From positions 3,438-67,437 of the forward strand of contig JBHAEC010000028.1 of the NCBI GenBank assembly GCA_041855385.1: a stretch of DNA of 64,000 bases, given 5' to 3'. Positions 17,881 through 25,825 of the stretch are shown here, piece after piece. The stretch comes from JBHAEC01 sp041855385 (GTDB lineage Bacteria; Bacillota; Negativicutes; Veillonellales; Veillonellaceae). The stretch's first letter is position 1. Each line of letters begins with the position of its first letter. Below the pieces are notes generated by a model. It did no database searches, had not been told where the DNA came from, and worked only from the letters and a program-made list of their open reading frames with translations. Both the position numbers and the translations under genes were made by a program.

Positions 17881-18904
17881 AAATTGCTTCCACTATCGCC
17901 AGATGCTCTTCATAGGTTTTTGTAAAATGATGTTTTCCCTTCTTATCTGCCACAAAGAATACATATTCCGTAGGGGGGGCTTCCAAGACGGCTTTCATTG
18001 AAGCCAAACCGGGATTTGCAATAGGCCCCGGCGGTAAGCCGGCATGTAAGTAGGTATTATAAGGAGAGCTGATTTCCGTATCTGCAATGGACAATCGCGG
18101 CTTTGCATAGCCCAAAATATACTGAATGCTGGCACAGGATTGAAGTGGCATACTCATGGATAGCCGTTTCTTAAATACCGCAGCTATAATGGGACGATCC
18201 TCATCCACTAGAGCTTCTTTTTCTACCAAAGATGCAAGCGTTAAGAATTCATAAATTGTCATTTTTTGTGCTTCGATTTGCCTTCTCATCTCCGGCGTAA
18301 TTCTCCGGTTCATCTCCTCAGCCATTCGCTTTAATATATCATCCGCTGTAACATTAGGCATAAATTCATAAGTGCTGGGAAATAAAAACCCCTCTGTTCG
18401 ATATGTTACGGGACTGGCCCCATACATATACATATAAGGGGTAAAAGAAGTTGCCGGGTCAAGAAACGCCTCTGAAGACATAATGTTTTTCTCTTCCAGT
18501 AACCTAGCAATTTCCTTAACCGTAAATCCCTCGGGAATGGTTATTTTCAGCGTTTTCACATCCCCTCTTTGCAAGAGGGCAATCACATCTTTCATAGTTA
18601 AGTCACTGCTGATTTCGTAATATCCTTTTTGTAACTTATCCATTTTCCCTGTAAGATACAAGGCGATCTTAAAGGCATTATCCGATGGAATAAGTCCCTT
18701 TTCAGCCAATAAAACACCTATCTCACTGCCTGTCATATTGTCATCTATAATAATAGTTTCTGTGCGTGCGGTCTTTTCAATCAAAGAAGGGCGGTAGAAA
18801 GAATATCCCCCCCACGCGACTGCCAAGACCAAAACAATTGCCACAACTAATGAAATACCGATTTTTTTTATCAGAAAAAACACCTCCTTATTTGCGCGTT
18901 TCAT
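17867..18904 (-). CDS. mltG: Endolytic murein transglycosylase MltG
   Basis: Inner-membrane enzyme that cuts nascent peptidoglycan strands. One TM helix (about 15-34), a LysM-like part (IPEGFTVKEIARLLEEKN) and the YceG catalytic domain with LASLVEKEA, where Glu228 is the expected catalytic acid, and the C-terminal LPPGPIANPG motif. Length (345) is normal. The start is uncertain: the ATG at 18904 has no SD and lies inside a TATAAT hexamer (18903-18908), whereas AAGGAGG at 18881-18887 would serve a CTG at 18874. No other in-frame ATG or GTG is well placed. Confidence 0.93.
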   Translation of the reverse strand: MKRANKEVFFLIKKIGISLVVAIVLVLAVAWGGYSFYRPSLIEKTARTETIIIDDNMTGSEIGVLLAEKGLIPSDNAFKIALYLTGKMDKLQKGYYEISSDLTMKDVIALLQRGDVKTLKITIPEGFTVKEIARLLEEKNIMSSEAFLDPATSFTPYMYMYGASPVTYRTEGFLFPSTYEFMPNVTADDILKRMAEEMNRRITPEMRRQIEAQKMTIYEFLTLASLVEKEALVDEDRPIIAAVFKKRLSMSMPLQSCASIQYILGYAKPRLSIADTEISSPYNTYLHAGLPPGPIANPGLASMKAVLEAPPTEYVFFVADKKGKHHFTKTYEEHLAIVEAIYGKE

Positions 18905-18938
18905 TATATCACATTTTTTAGATTTAGCCTAATGAAAG

Positions 18939-18978
18939 CAAAAAACGCTCTTCTCCATAGCGAGAAAAGAGCGTTTTT
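18939..18978 (-). terminator. Intrinsic terminator after the alaS-ireB-ruvX-DUF1292 operon
   Basis: Inverted repeat AAAAACGCTCTT/AAGAGCGTTTTT with an internal extension (TTCTC/GAGAA) and a T5 tail on the minus strand, just past the DUF1292 stop. Confidence 0.85.
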
Positions 18979-19000
18979 AGAAATTTTCCTATGTTAACAA

Positions 19001-19291
19001 TTATTGATCCGTTTCTTCATAAATCTTTAAAACTGCTTCAAATTCTTCATCTGTCGGCGATACATATTCATCTTCGCCGTCTGTCCCTTTATCGATACGG
19101 GCAATAATGACTTCCGGCTCTTCGTGGCAAGCACACCCCGGTTCGCATTCTTCCGGAGGAAGAGAAATGAGAATGGCAAAGTTCTTTCCTTCGTAAGGAA
19201 TAATCACCTCTTCTTCAAAATACAGTTCATTACCTGCCTCGTCTTCAATTACCACTACAGACACTTCCCCTTCATATCCTTGTTCAATCAT
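19001..19291 (-). CDS. DUF1292 family protein (YrzB-like)
   Basis: 96 residues, strongly acidic, with the DUF1292 pattern: VVVIEDEAGNELYFEEEVII, an aliphatic strand (NFAILISL), a Cys group (CEPGCACHEE) and PEVIIARID. Function unknown. It holds the same place as Bacillus yrzB between ruvX and mltG. AGGAGG precedes the ATG; it starts 3 bp after ruvX. Confidence 0.88.
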   Translation of the reverse strand: MIEQGYEGEVSVVVIEDEAGNELYFEEEVIIPYEGKNFAILISLPPEECEPGCACHEEPEVIIARIDKGTDGEDEYVSPTDEEFEAVLKIYEETDQ

Positions 19292-19294
19292 GGT

Positions 19295-19723
19295 TCATTC
19301 CTCCTTTTTCATATGCTGTCTTCGGTCTAAATATCCCTGTAAGATTACAACTGCCGCCATCTTATCAATGACAGCCTTCCTTTTTTTTCGGCTCACATCT
19401 GCCTCAAGTAAAGATCGAGTAGCCATAGCCGTAGAAAGCCTCTCATCCCAGTATCTAATCGGAATATCCACCACTTCCTTGAGTCTTTGTACGTAGGCTT
19501 CCGTCTTTTCTGCTCGTTCCCCTTTTGTGCCGTTCATATGCTTTGGCATTCCCACTACAATTTCTTCCACCTCATACTCTTGAACCAATTCCATAATTCG
19601 TTCAAAGTCTTTTGCAAGAGAAGATCGCTGAATTGTTTCTACACCTTGTGCTGTAAGGTATAGTGCATCACTACACGCCACCCCTACCGTTTTGCTGCCT
19701 ACATCAAGTGCCATAATCCTCAT
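19295..19723 (-). CDS. ruvX: Holliday junction resolvase-like protein RuvX (YqgF/YrrK)
   Basis: 142-residue RNase H-fold nuclease. Acidic residues sit in the usual places: MALDVGSKTVGVA (Asp near 7), EEIVVGMPKHMNGT, YWDERLSTAMA and the final DKMAAVVILQGYL. The family is implicated in 16S rRNA 5' maturation and possibly in Holliday junction processing. Immediately downstream of ireB (1 bp gap), as in Bacillus. Confidence 0.93.
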   Translation of the reverse strand: MRIMALDVGSKTVGVACSDALYLTAQGVETIQRSSLAKDFERIMELVQEYEVEEIVVGMPKHMNGTKGERAEKTEAYVQRLKEVVDIPIRYWDERLSTAMATRSLLEADVSRKKRKAVIDKMAAVVILQGYLDRRQHMKKEE

Positions 19724-19724
19724 A

Positions 19725-19985
19725 CTACAGCCCCTTTGATTTTACATATTCAAGCACCAGTTCCTCGATTAATTCATCTCTTTCCAGGCGTCTAATATTG
19801 CTTCTCGCATTATTATAACTGGTAATATATGTAGGATCCCCTGAAATCAAATATCCTACCAACTGATTAATCGGATTATATCCTTTTTCCTTTAGAGACT
19901 GATATACATCACTTAACACGGAAGAAGCGGTCATTTCTTCCTCTTCTACCTTTTTAAACATCATCGTTTCATCGGATACCTTCAT
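19725..19985 (-). CDS. ireB: IreB family regulatory phosphoprotein (UPF0297)
   Basis: 86 residues, MKVSDETMMFKKVEEEE, then SVLSDVYQSLKEKGYNP and NQLVGYLISGDPTYI, diagnostic of IreB/YrzL. In Enterococcus IreB is phosphorylated by the kinase IreK on N-terminal threonines and affects cephalosporin resistance. I start at the ATG at 19985 (AGGAG 10 nt upstream); a GTG at 19994 is too close to the SD. Second gene of the alaS operon. Confidence 0.93.
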   Translation of the reverse strand: MKVSDETMMFKKVEEEEMTASSVLSDVYQSLKEKGYNPINQLVGYLISGDPTYITSYNNARSNIRRLERDELIEELVLEYVKSKGL

Positions 19986-20017
19986 AAGAATCACACTCCT
20001 TTTTATGAATCCTCCGC

Positions 20018-22630
20018 TTATTTATCAAAACATGCCACAGCCGCTTCTTTTCCTATCTCAAGAGCCTCTGAAAGCATATTTGCATTTTTTCCGCCTGCCT
20101 GTGCCATATCGGGGCGTCCCCCGCCATTTCCGCCGGCTGCCTGTGCCGTCAGCTTGATTATATTTCCGCAATGTGCACCGGCCGCCACAGCATCCTTCGT
20201 AGCCATACAAACAAAGTTTACTTTATCGCCTGCCGAAGCGCCTAACAATACAACGCCCGCTTTGATTTTATCTCGCAACATATCCGCAATATCGCGAAGT
20301 TCTTCCATATCCTTCGCTTCTACTTCACTCGCTACGATATGATATCCTTTAACCTCTGCCATCTTTTCTAAAATGCTGTCTACACTGCCTTTAGCAGCTT
20401 CTTTTCTCAGCTCCGCCAGTTCCTGTTCAAGTGCTTTATACTCTTTTAGAACTTGTTCCAAACGGGATAAAATGTCATGAGGCTTCGTCTTTAGCAGATG
20501 CGCTACTTCATTTAATTCTCTCCTATCTGTTTCGGCTGCGGCCAAGGCTTCTTCTCCGGTAATCGCCTCTATACGCCGAATGCCTGAACCGATCCCTGAT
20601 TCCGTCAATAGTCGGAAAGACCCTATTTCAGCCGTATTTTTCACGTGCGTACCGCCACAAAGTTCACAGCTAAAGCCCGGAACGGAAACAACGCGCACCA
20701 TATCTCCATATTTTTCACCAAATAGAGCCATAGCTCCTTCTTCTTTAGCTTGAGCCATGGACATTTCTCCGATGCGCAAATTCGTTGCCTTAAAAATTTC
20801 TTCATTTACTAAGCGACTTACTTTGTCCAGCTCCTCCTGCGTCATAGCCGAAAAATGGGTAAAGTCAAATCGAAGCTTTTCCGGCATAACCAAGGATCCG
20901 GCTTGCGTAACATGATCTCCTAACACCGCTCTGAGTGCCGCATGCAGAAGATGGGTTGCCGTATGGTTTTTTGCCATAATTGCCCGACGCTTCTTGTCTA
21001 CCTCAAATCTCAGCAGATCGCCCGTCTGTATGCGACCTTCTACAACGACACCGATATGATAAACCGTGCCTTCCGGCAACTTCTTCGTATCAAATATTTC
21101 AACTTTTCCCAGCGGGCCATACATAAAGCCAATATCGCCCAGTTGTCCACCACCTTCAGCATGGAAAGGCGTTTTTTCTACGATAACGACAACTTCATCT
21201 CCGTCCTCTGCTTCAGGAACAGAAACACCTTTTTTACCTATGAGAAGCAAGGATGAACTTTCACATTCCTCATCTGCTAAAAGCACAGAATCGGATAAAT
21301 GCGTTATATCCGGAACCATTATCTTTGCATCTAGCTCTTCCCTCGCTTCCCGTGCTCTCGTCCTCTGTTCTTCCATGGCTTTTTCAAAGCCCTTCATATC
21401 AAGGGTAAGCCCGCTTTCTTGAGCAATTTCTTCCGTTAATTCCCACGGAAATCCATAGGTATCATAAAGCTTAAACACTTCCGTACCCGGAATTCGGTTT
21501 ACTCCTTTATCTTTTACCTCTCGAATCAATTCACGAAGTAACTCCAGCCCCTGAGCCAAGGTTTGATTAAAGCGTTCTTCCTCATTCTGAACAACTTTTT
21601 TTATAAATCCTTGTTTCTCTGCCAGATCCGTTAATCCTTCACCCAGAATATCTACTACTACTTCCACCAAATCGCAAAGGAAAATGCCTTCAATCCCCAA
21701 TAGGCGACCGTGCCTAACCGCTCGGCGAAGCAGGCGACGAAGAACATAGCCCCGACCTTCATTAGACGGCAATACGCCGTCACCGATCATGACCGTAATA
21801 GCACGGGTGTGGTCCGCAATTACCTTCAAAGAAACATCTTTTTCTTCTGATTCATGATATCCTACCTTCGCCAACTCCATCGTCTTTTCGATAATGGGAA
21901 ATAACAAATCCGTCTCAAAATTTGTTTCTTTGTTCTGTAAAACCGATGCCAAGCGCTCCAGACCCGCACCTGTATCAATATTCTTTTTTGCCAAAGGAAC
22001 ATATTCACCCGATTGTGTTTTATCAAACTGCGTAAATACGAGATTCCAAATTTCTAAATAGCGATCGCAGTCGCAACCGGGAGCACACGTAGGAGATCCG
22101 CAACCTCTCTTTTCGCCGAGGTCGTAAAATATCTCACTGTCGGGACCGCAAGGACCTTCTCCTATCTCCCAAAAATTATCTTCTAAACGGGAAATTCGGT
22201 CTTCATCAAGACCTATCTCATCCTTCCAAATAGTATAGGCTTCATCATCTTCCGGATAAACGGTTACATATAGGCGATCTTTATCGAGTTTAATCACTTC
22301 TGTCAAAAACTCCCATGCCCAATGAATGGCCTCTTTTTTAAAATAGTCTCCGAAAGAAAAATTCCCCAACATTTCAAAAAAAGTATGGTGCCGTGCCGTC
22401 CGTCCCACATTCTCCACATCGCCGGTGCGAATACACTTTTGACATGTTGCAATTCTGGGTTTTGGCGGTACAAGCTTTCCGGTAAAGAAAGGCTTTAAAG
22501 GAGCCATTCCCGCACCAATCAACAATAATGAAGGGTCATTATCGGGAATAAGGGGATAACTTTGCTGAATTAAGTGATCTTTATCTTGAAAAAACTGCAA
22601 ATATGCCGCTCTGAGCTCATTGCCTTTCAT
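20018..22630 (-). CDS. alaS: Alanyl-tRNA synthetase
   Basis: 870 residues. The class II core is N-terminal (SLLLIGAGMAPLKPFFTG, then RTARHHTFFEMLGNFSFG). The editing domain zinc ligands are HTATHLLH (about 560) and CELCGGTH (about 660), and the DHHA1-type C-terminus has GGNGGGRPDMAQAGG near the end. It charges tRNA-Ala and hydrolyses Ser/Gly-tRNA-Ala. AAGGA lies 10-11 nt before the ATG. The promoter is only about 35 bp from the ATG, so unlike pheST and thrS there is no room for a T-box. Confidence 0.98.
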   Translation of the reverse strand: MKGNELRAAYLQFFQDKDHLIQQSYPLIPDNDPSLLLIGAGMAPLKPFFTGKLVPPKPRIATCQKCIRTGDVENVGRTARHHTFFEMLGNFSFGDYFKKEAIHWAWEFLTEVIKLDKDRLYVTVYPEDDEAYTIWKDEIGLDEDRISRLEDNFWEIGEGPCGPDSEIFYDLGEKRGCGSPTCAPGCDCDRYLEIWNLVFTQFDKTQSGEYVPLAKKNIDTGAGLERLASVLQNKETNFETDLLFPIIEKTMELAKVGYHESEEKDVSLKVIADHTRAITVMIGDGVLPSNEGRGYVLRRLLRRAVRHGRLLGIEGIFLCDLVEVVVDILGEGLTDLAEKQGFIKKVVQNEEERFNQTLAQGLELLRELIREVKDKGVNRIPGTEVFKLYDTYGFPWELTEEIAQESGLTLDMKGFEKAMEEQRTRAREAREELDAKIMVPDITHLSDSVLLADEECESSSLLLIGKKGVSVPEAEDGDEVVVIVEKTPFHAEGGGQLGDIGFMYGPLGKVEIFDTKKLPEGTVYHIGVVVEGRIQTGDLLRFEVDKKRRAIMAKNHTATHLLHAALRAVLGDHVTQAGSLVMPEKLRFDFTHFSAMTQEELDKVSRLVNEEIFKATNLRIGEMSMAQAKEEGAMALFGEKYGDMVRVVSVPGFSCELCGGTHVKNTAEIGSFRLLTESGIGSGIRRIEAITGEEALAAAETDRRELNEVAHLLKTKPHDILSRLEQVLKEYKALEQELAELRKEAAKGSVDSILEKMAEVKGYHIVASEVEAKDMEELRDIADMLRDKIKAGVVLLGASAGDKVNFVCMATKDAVAAGAHCGNIIKLTAQAAGGNGGGRPDMAQAGGKNANMLSEALEIGKEAAVACFDK

Positions 22631-22664
22631 GTAAAATCAATCCTTTCGTAATTAGATACATAAA

Positions 22665-22694
22665 ATTATATACCACATCTCACCTTTATATCAA
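22665..22694 (-). promoter_or_regulatory. Promoter of the alaS operon
   Basis: -35 TTGATA (22689-22694), 18-bp spacer, -10 TATAAT (22665-22670); short leader to alaS. Confidence 0.7.
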
Positions 22695-22717
22695 TATGAA
22701 GCAGGTTTACAAGCCCT

Positions 22718-23491
22718 CTAATAGGCTTCCGGCCGTCTATCAGCCCACACCGCCATCCTGGACCTTACCGTTTCCAAAATCTTTTCTGAATACTCAACGT
22801 AGACAATTTCTTCATTTCTGCCCCCTCTCGCCAACACCTCTCCATCGGGGGATATAAAGAGGGAATTTCCGCAAAATACATTGCCCTTGTATTCACCTAC
22901 ACCATTAACGGCACATATATACACCTGATTTTCCATTGCCCTTGCCTGGTTCAAAGCCAGCCATGCCGACTCTCTCGCTTCCGGCCATTGAGCAGGAACC
23001 AAAATCAACCTCGCTCCGTCCATCGTCAGCGCCCGGTAAAGTTCAGGAAATCGCAAATCGTAACATATACTAAGTCCTACGCATACTTCATCAACCCCTG
23101 CCACCTTTCGCTCAAATCCTCCGGAAAAGTAATGAGGTTCATTGAGAAGACTAAAAATATGCAGTTTATCATAAGTCGCCGTAATACCGCTATGAGGAGA
23201 AAATAAAAATGATCGGTTATAAATTTTTCCTCCCTCTTTATAAGGAAGGGACCCCGGTAACAAATACACGCTCTTTTCCTCTGCGAAGGCCTGTAGGCGC
23301 TTAACCAATTCACTTTCCATAGTCACCGCATTCTCTTCCAAATTCCTAAATCCGTATCCCACCGTCCACAGCTCGGGAAGTACCAAGAGAGAAGCTTGTT
23401 CTGCCGCTTCTTCCAAGAGTAAAAATCCTCTTTTTACATTATCTTCATAGGCATATGCTTTTGTTTCCATCTGAATCATTGCAATTTTCAT
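22718..23491 (-). CDS. Carbon-nitrogen hydrolase (nitrilase superfamily, omega-amidase-like)
   Basis: 257 residues. The Glu-Lys-Cys triad is complete: Glu in LLVLPELWTVGY (about 40), Lys in YDKLHIFSLLNE (about 108) and Cys in LSICYDLRFPELYRAL (about 143). The length and the EPHYFSGG segment fit the NIT2/YafV branch, which removes the amide of alpha-ketoglutaramate or similar omega-amides. The precise substrate is open. It seems monocistronic, with an extended -10 (TGCTATAAT) at 23532-23540. Confidence 0.88.
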   Translation of the reverse strand: MKIAMIQMETKAYAYEDNVKRGFLLLEEAAEQASLLVLPELWTVGYGFRNLEENAVTMESELVKRLQAFAEEKSVYLLPGSLPYKEGGKIYNRSFLFSPHSGITATYDKLHIFSLLNEPHYFSGGFERKVAGVDEVCVGLSICYDLRFPELYRALTMDGARLILVPAQWPEARESAWLALNQARAMENQVYICAVNGVGEYKGNVFCGNSLFISPDGEVLARGGRNEEIVYVEYSEKILETVRSRMAVWADRRPEAY

Positions 23492-23531
23492 GATTGTTCC
23501 CTCTACCTCGATATCTTATCGTCCGTTATTC

Positions 23532-23540
23532 ATTATAGCA
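23532..23540 (-). promoter_or_regulatory. Extended -10 promoter of the nitrilase gene
   Basis: TGCTATAAT on the minus strand about 40 bp before the ATG; a TTGCTA 19 bp further up is a weak -35. Confidence 0.5.
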
Positions 23541-23601
23541 CGATTTCATATTATGTTAGCAAAGAATTTCCTTCCCATGAATCTATACGTTTTCAAATTA
23601 A

Positions 23602-23624
23602 AAAGGAGGCCTAAGCCTCCCTTT
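23602..23624 (-). terminator. Terminator of the NlpC/P60 gene
   Basis: AAGGGAGGC, 4-nt loop, GCCTCCTTTTT on the minus strand, one base after the stop codon. Confidence 0.75.
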
Positions 23625-23625
23625 A

Positions 23626-24312
23626 TTACAGTACTCGTTTTGCTCCGATATAACGGCTTCCCCAATAATCATCGTGGAGGCTGCGAACCACAACACCACT
23701 ACTACTGGTAGCACTAATAAACTCGTTATTACCTAAATAAATTCCCGAATGAGAAACCCCATCCGTATAGGTTTCGAAAAACACCAAATCACCGGGTTGT
23801 AAATTGTTCTTAGAAATGGATTTTCCCACGCTGTATTGTGAGTCCGCCGCACGGGGGAGAACCACGCCGATATGGGAATATACATAGCGGACATATCCGG
23901 AACAGTCAAAACCGCTTGGTGTCGTACCCCCAAAAACATAAGGTACGCCTTGATATTGATGTGCCGTAGCGATAAGCCGTCTAACTTTAGATGTAGACGC
24001 TTCTCCTCGACTCACCTGCGCCTCACGAGCGGGCATGTCCTTGCCTAGCAAGGCACGATATGTAGTGGGACCGACAATGCCATCCACTTCAAGACCTTTT
24101 TTCGCTTGAAAAAGTCGAACTGCCTTGTCCGTACCACTACCAAAAACTCCGTCTGCTTCAATCTTGTAGCCTTTATTCTTTAATCCACTTTGAATCTTCT
24201 TTACTTCCGCTCCTTCATCTCCTTGTCTAAAAGAAGCACTTACCAGCATAAATGCACAAGCAAATATACAACTTAACGTCATCATTCTCGTTTTCTTGTG
24301 TTCAAAAAACAT
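23626..24312 (-). CDS. Exported peptidoglycan hydrolase: PG-binding domain plus NlpC/P60
   Basis: 228 residues. A signal peptide (MFFEHKKTRMMTLSCIFACA) is followed by a PG_binding_1 domain (about 27-90: VKKIQSGLKNKGYKIEADGV, DGIVGPTTYRALLG) and an NlpC/P60 endopeptidase domain with catalytic Cys in FDCSGYVRYVYS and His in SHSGIYLGNNEF. It should cleave D-gamma-Glu to diamino acid stem-peptide bonds outside the membrane. The ATG at 24312 has AAAGGAT upstream and starts the signal peptide properly; a longer frame from 24339 is unlikely. Three AGGGAAC copies lie in the 100 bp upstream. Confidence 0.92.
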   Translation of the reverse strand: MFFEHKKTRMMTLSCIFACAFMLVSASFRQGDEGAEVKKIQSGLKNKGYKIEADGVFGSGTDKAVRLFQAKKGLEVDGIVGPTTYRALLGKDMPAREAQVSRGEASTSKVRRLIATAHQYQGVPYVFGGTTPSGFDCSGYVRYVYSHIGVVLPRAADSQYSVGKSISKNNLQPGDLVFFETYTDGVSHSGIYLGNNEFISATSSSGVVVRSLHDDYWGSRYIGAKRVL

Positions 24313-24415
24313 AAATAATCCTTTCTGTAAAACAACCATTCCGTTTTATTTATGGTTCCCTAACAAATAGTAACGTTCCCTTATACGTTTACCCTTACTT
24401 GTTCCCTGTATTATG

Positions 24416-25357
24416 TTATTTTTCTTCTCTATCCTCACAATTAATTGCGTCTCTTACCCAGTATAGCGGCCTGTTTTTTACTTCTTCAAACACTCGCCCT
24501 ATGTATTCCCCCAATACCCCGATTCCAATGAGTTCAATACCACCAAGCAATAAAATGGCTACTGCCAGAGTTGACCATCCGTCAACAACGCCGTCGGTGA
24601 AAAAATACACATAGAGGATATGAAAAATAAAAAGTAAACTGAATAATCCTACGCAAAGGCCTGTATAAAAGGCGACGCGCAAAGGAATCTTGGAATGAGC
24701 CGCCACTCCGTCTAACGCAAAATGAAGCATTCTCCGAAGGTTATATTTTGACCGCCCCGCGTAGCGTGGCGGAGCAATAAACTCCACATCCTTGCGCTTA
24801 TATCCCAAACCGCCTACAATACCGCGCAAAAATCGCCCTTTCTCTCTAAAGCGCAGAAGCGTATTCAAAGCTTTTCTATCCAATAGGCGAAAATCAGATC
24901 CTCCCTCAACTATAGATACCTCTGAGATTGTATTCAACAATTTATAGTATAAAGCCGAAGAGATGTTCTTAAACAAGGATGCCTTTTCCGTGGTCTTCCG
25001 TATCGTTTGCACTACCTCGTAGCCTTCTTCCCAATAAGAAAGCAATTCCGGTATCATCGCCGGAGGATGTTGCATGTCGCTGTCCATAGTGATGACCACA
25101 TCACCTCTGGCGTAGTCCATGCCGCAGGTTAAAGCTTTTTGATGCCCGAAATTGCGTGCTAACAAAATCGACTTTACTCTCTTATCCGATTCAGCTAACC
25201 TCGATAAAATATATGCCGTGTCATCAGAAGATCCGTCATCCACAAAAACCATCTCGTAAGCATAGGATGTACTATCCATAGTTGCTGTAAGCGTTTCGTA
25301 GAATTTTATTATATTATCCTCTTCGTTATACATAGGTACAACTACTGACACCAACAT
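24416..25357 (-). CDS. GT2 family glycosyltransferase with two C-terminal TM helices (ArnC/GtrB-like)
   Basis: 313 residues. A GT-A domain (VVVPMYNEEDNI; EMVFVDDGSSDDT; VITMDSDMQHPP, the DxD-type metal site) runs to about 225, followed by two TM helices (about 230-290). This is the layout of undecaprenyl- or dolichyl-phosphate sugar transferases such as GtrB, ArnC and DPM1, which load a sugar onto a lipid carrier at the inner membrane. Donor and final glycan are unknown; no partner genes are adjacent. It has its own promoter at 25390-25418. Confidence 0.88.
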   Translation of the reverse strand: MLVSVVVPMYNEEDNIIKFYETLTATMDSTSYAYEMVFVDDGSSDDTAYILSRLAESDKRVKSILLARNFGHQKALTCGMDYARGDVVITMDSDMQHPPAMIPELLSYWEEGYEVVQTIRKTTEKASLFKNISSALYYKLLNTISEVSIVEGGSDFRLLDRKALNTLLRFREKGRFLRGIVGGLGYKRKDVEFIAPPRYAGRSKYNLRRMLHFALDGVAAHSKIPLRVAFYTGLCVGLFSLLFIFHILYVYFFTDGVVDGWSTLAVAILLLGGIELIGIGVLGEYIGRVFEEVKNRPLYWVRDAINCEDREEK

Positions 25358-25389
25358 AAATTTGCCTCCACCTTAAAACATCCTTCCCT

Positions 25390-25418
25390 ATTGTACCCTA
25401 TTTTGCTAAATCCTGCAA
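25390..25418 (-). promoter_or_regulatory. Promoter of the GT2 gene
   Basis: -35 TTGCAG (25413-25418), 17-bp spacer, -10 TACAAT (25390-25395) on the minus strand. Confidence 0.65.
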
Positions 25419-25825
25419 GAAAGACTCCTTCTCCATTAGCCCAAACCCCAGTATCTACATGCATTTACAAAATCTTTATACCCCAAGTCAAGCCTGTGTA
25501 TTTCCAAAACTTTTTTCTCTCTTTCTCGCAAAAATACTCCCCTTCTCTTCATTTATCGCTACCTAAATCAATTTGTTTTCTTCCTTTTGTTATTCATTTT
25601 TCTACTTTCTTTTCTCGTATTTGCAAAATTAGAATAACAGACCTCCCCCTTTTTACTTTAACGCAGTTCTTTTTTCTCTTTATTCATGTTATGATAATCA
25701 TGGATTTTATTCTTTCTTTACAAACGGATTATGAGAACTTCAGATGTGTTTTGCCATATCCGATGACTCTATGTTTCAAGGTAAAGAAAGCAATACAACA
25801 CTTTTTAATTCAGGAGGTTTGTTAA
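25419..25825. other. Divergent intergenic region between GT2 and the iron transporter
   Basis: About 400 bp without a convincing gene. It is pyrimidine-rich on the plus strand; an open frame across it (25391-25825) has low-complexity composition and no known motif. It holds the Fur-like site and the plus-strand promoter listed next; otherwise nothing is recognised. Confidence 0.6.
25667..25701 (+). promoter_or_regulatory. Candidate Fur-type operator and promoter of the iron ABC transporter
   Basis: The inverted repeat ATGAT-A-ATCAT (25691-25701) matches the core of the Fur consensus. It overlaps a -10-like TATGAT (25690-25695), which has TTCTTT 17 bp upstream (25667-25672). Position and gene content (iron-type importer) make iron repression plausible; this is an inference. 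Confidence 0.45.

Noticed and set aside
24313..24415. Three AGGGAAC repeats before the NlpC/P60 gene
   Set aside because: Irregular spacing (26 and 20 bp) and no match to a known operator; could be chance.
25391..25825. Plus-strand open frame of 144 codons before the iron transporter
   Set aside because: Low-complexity, no family motif, runs over the promoter and the SD of the lipoprotein gene.
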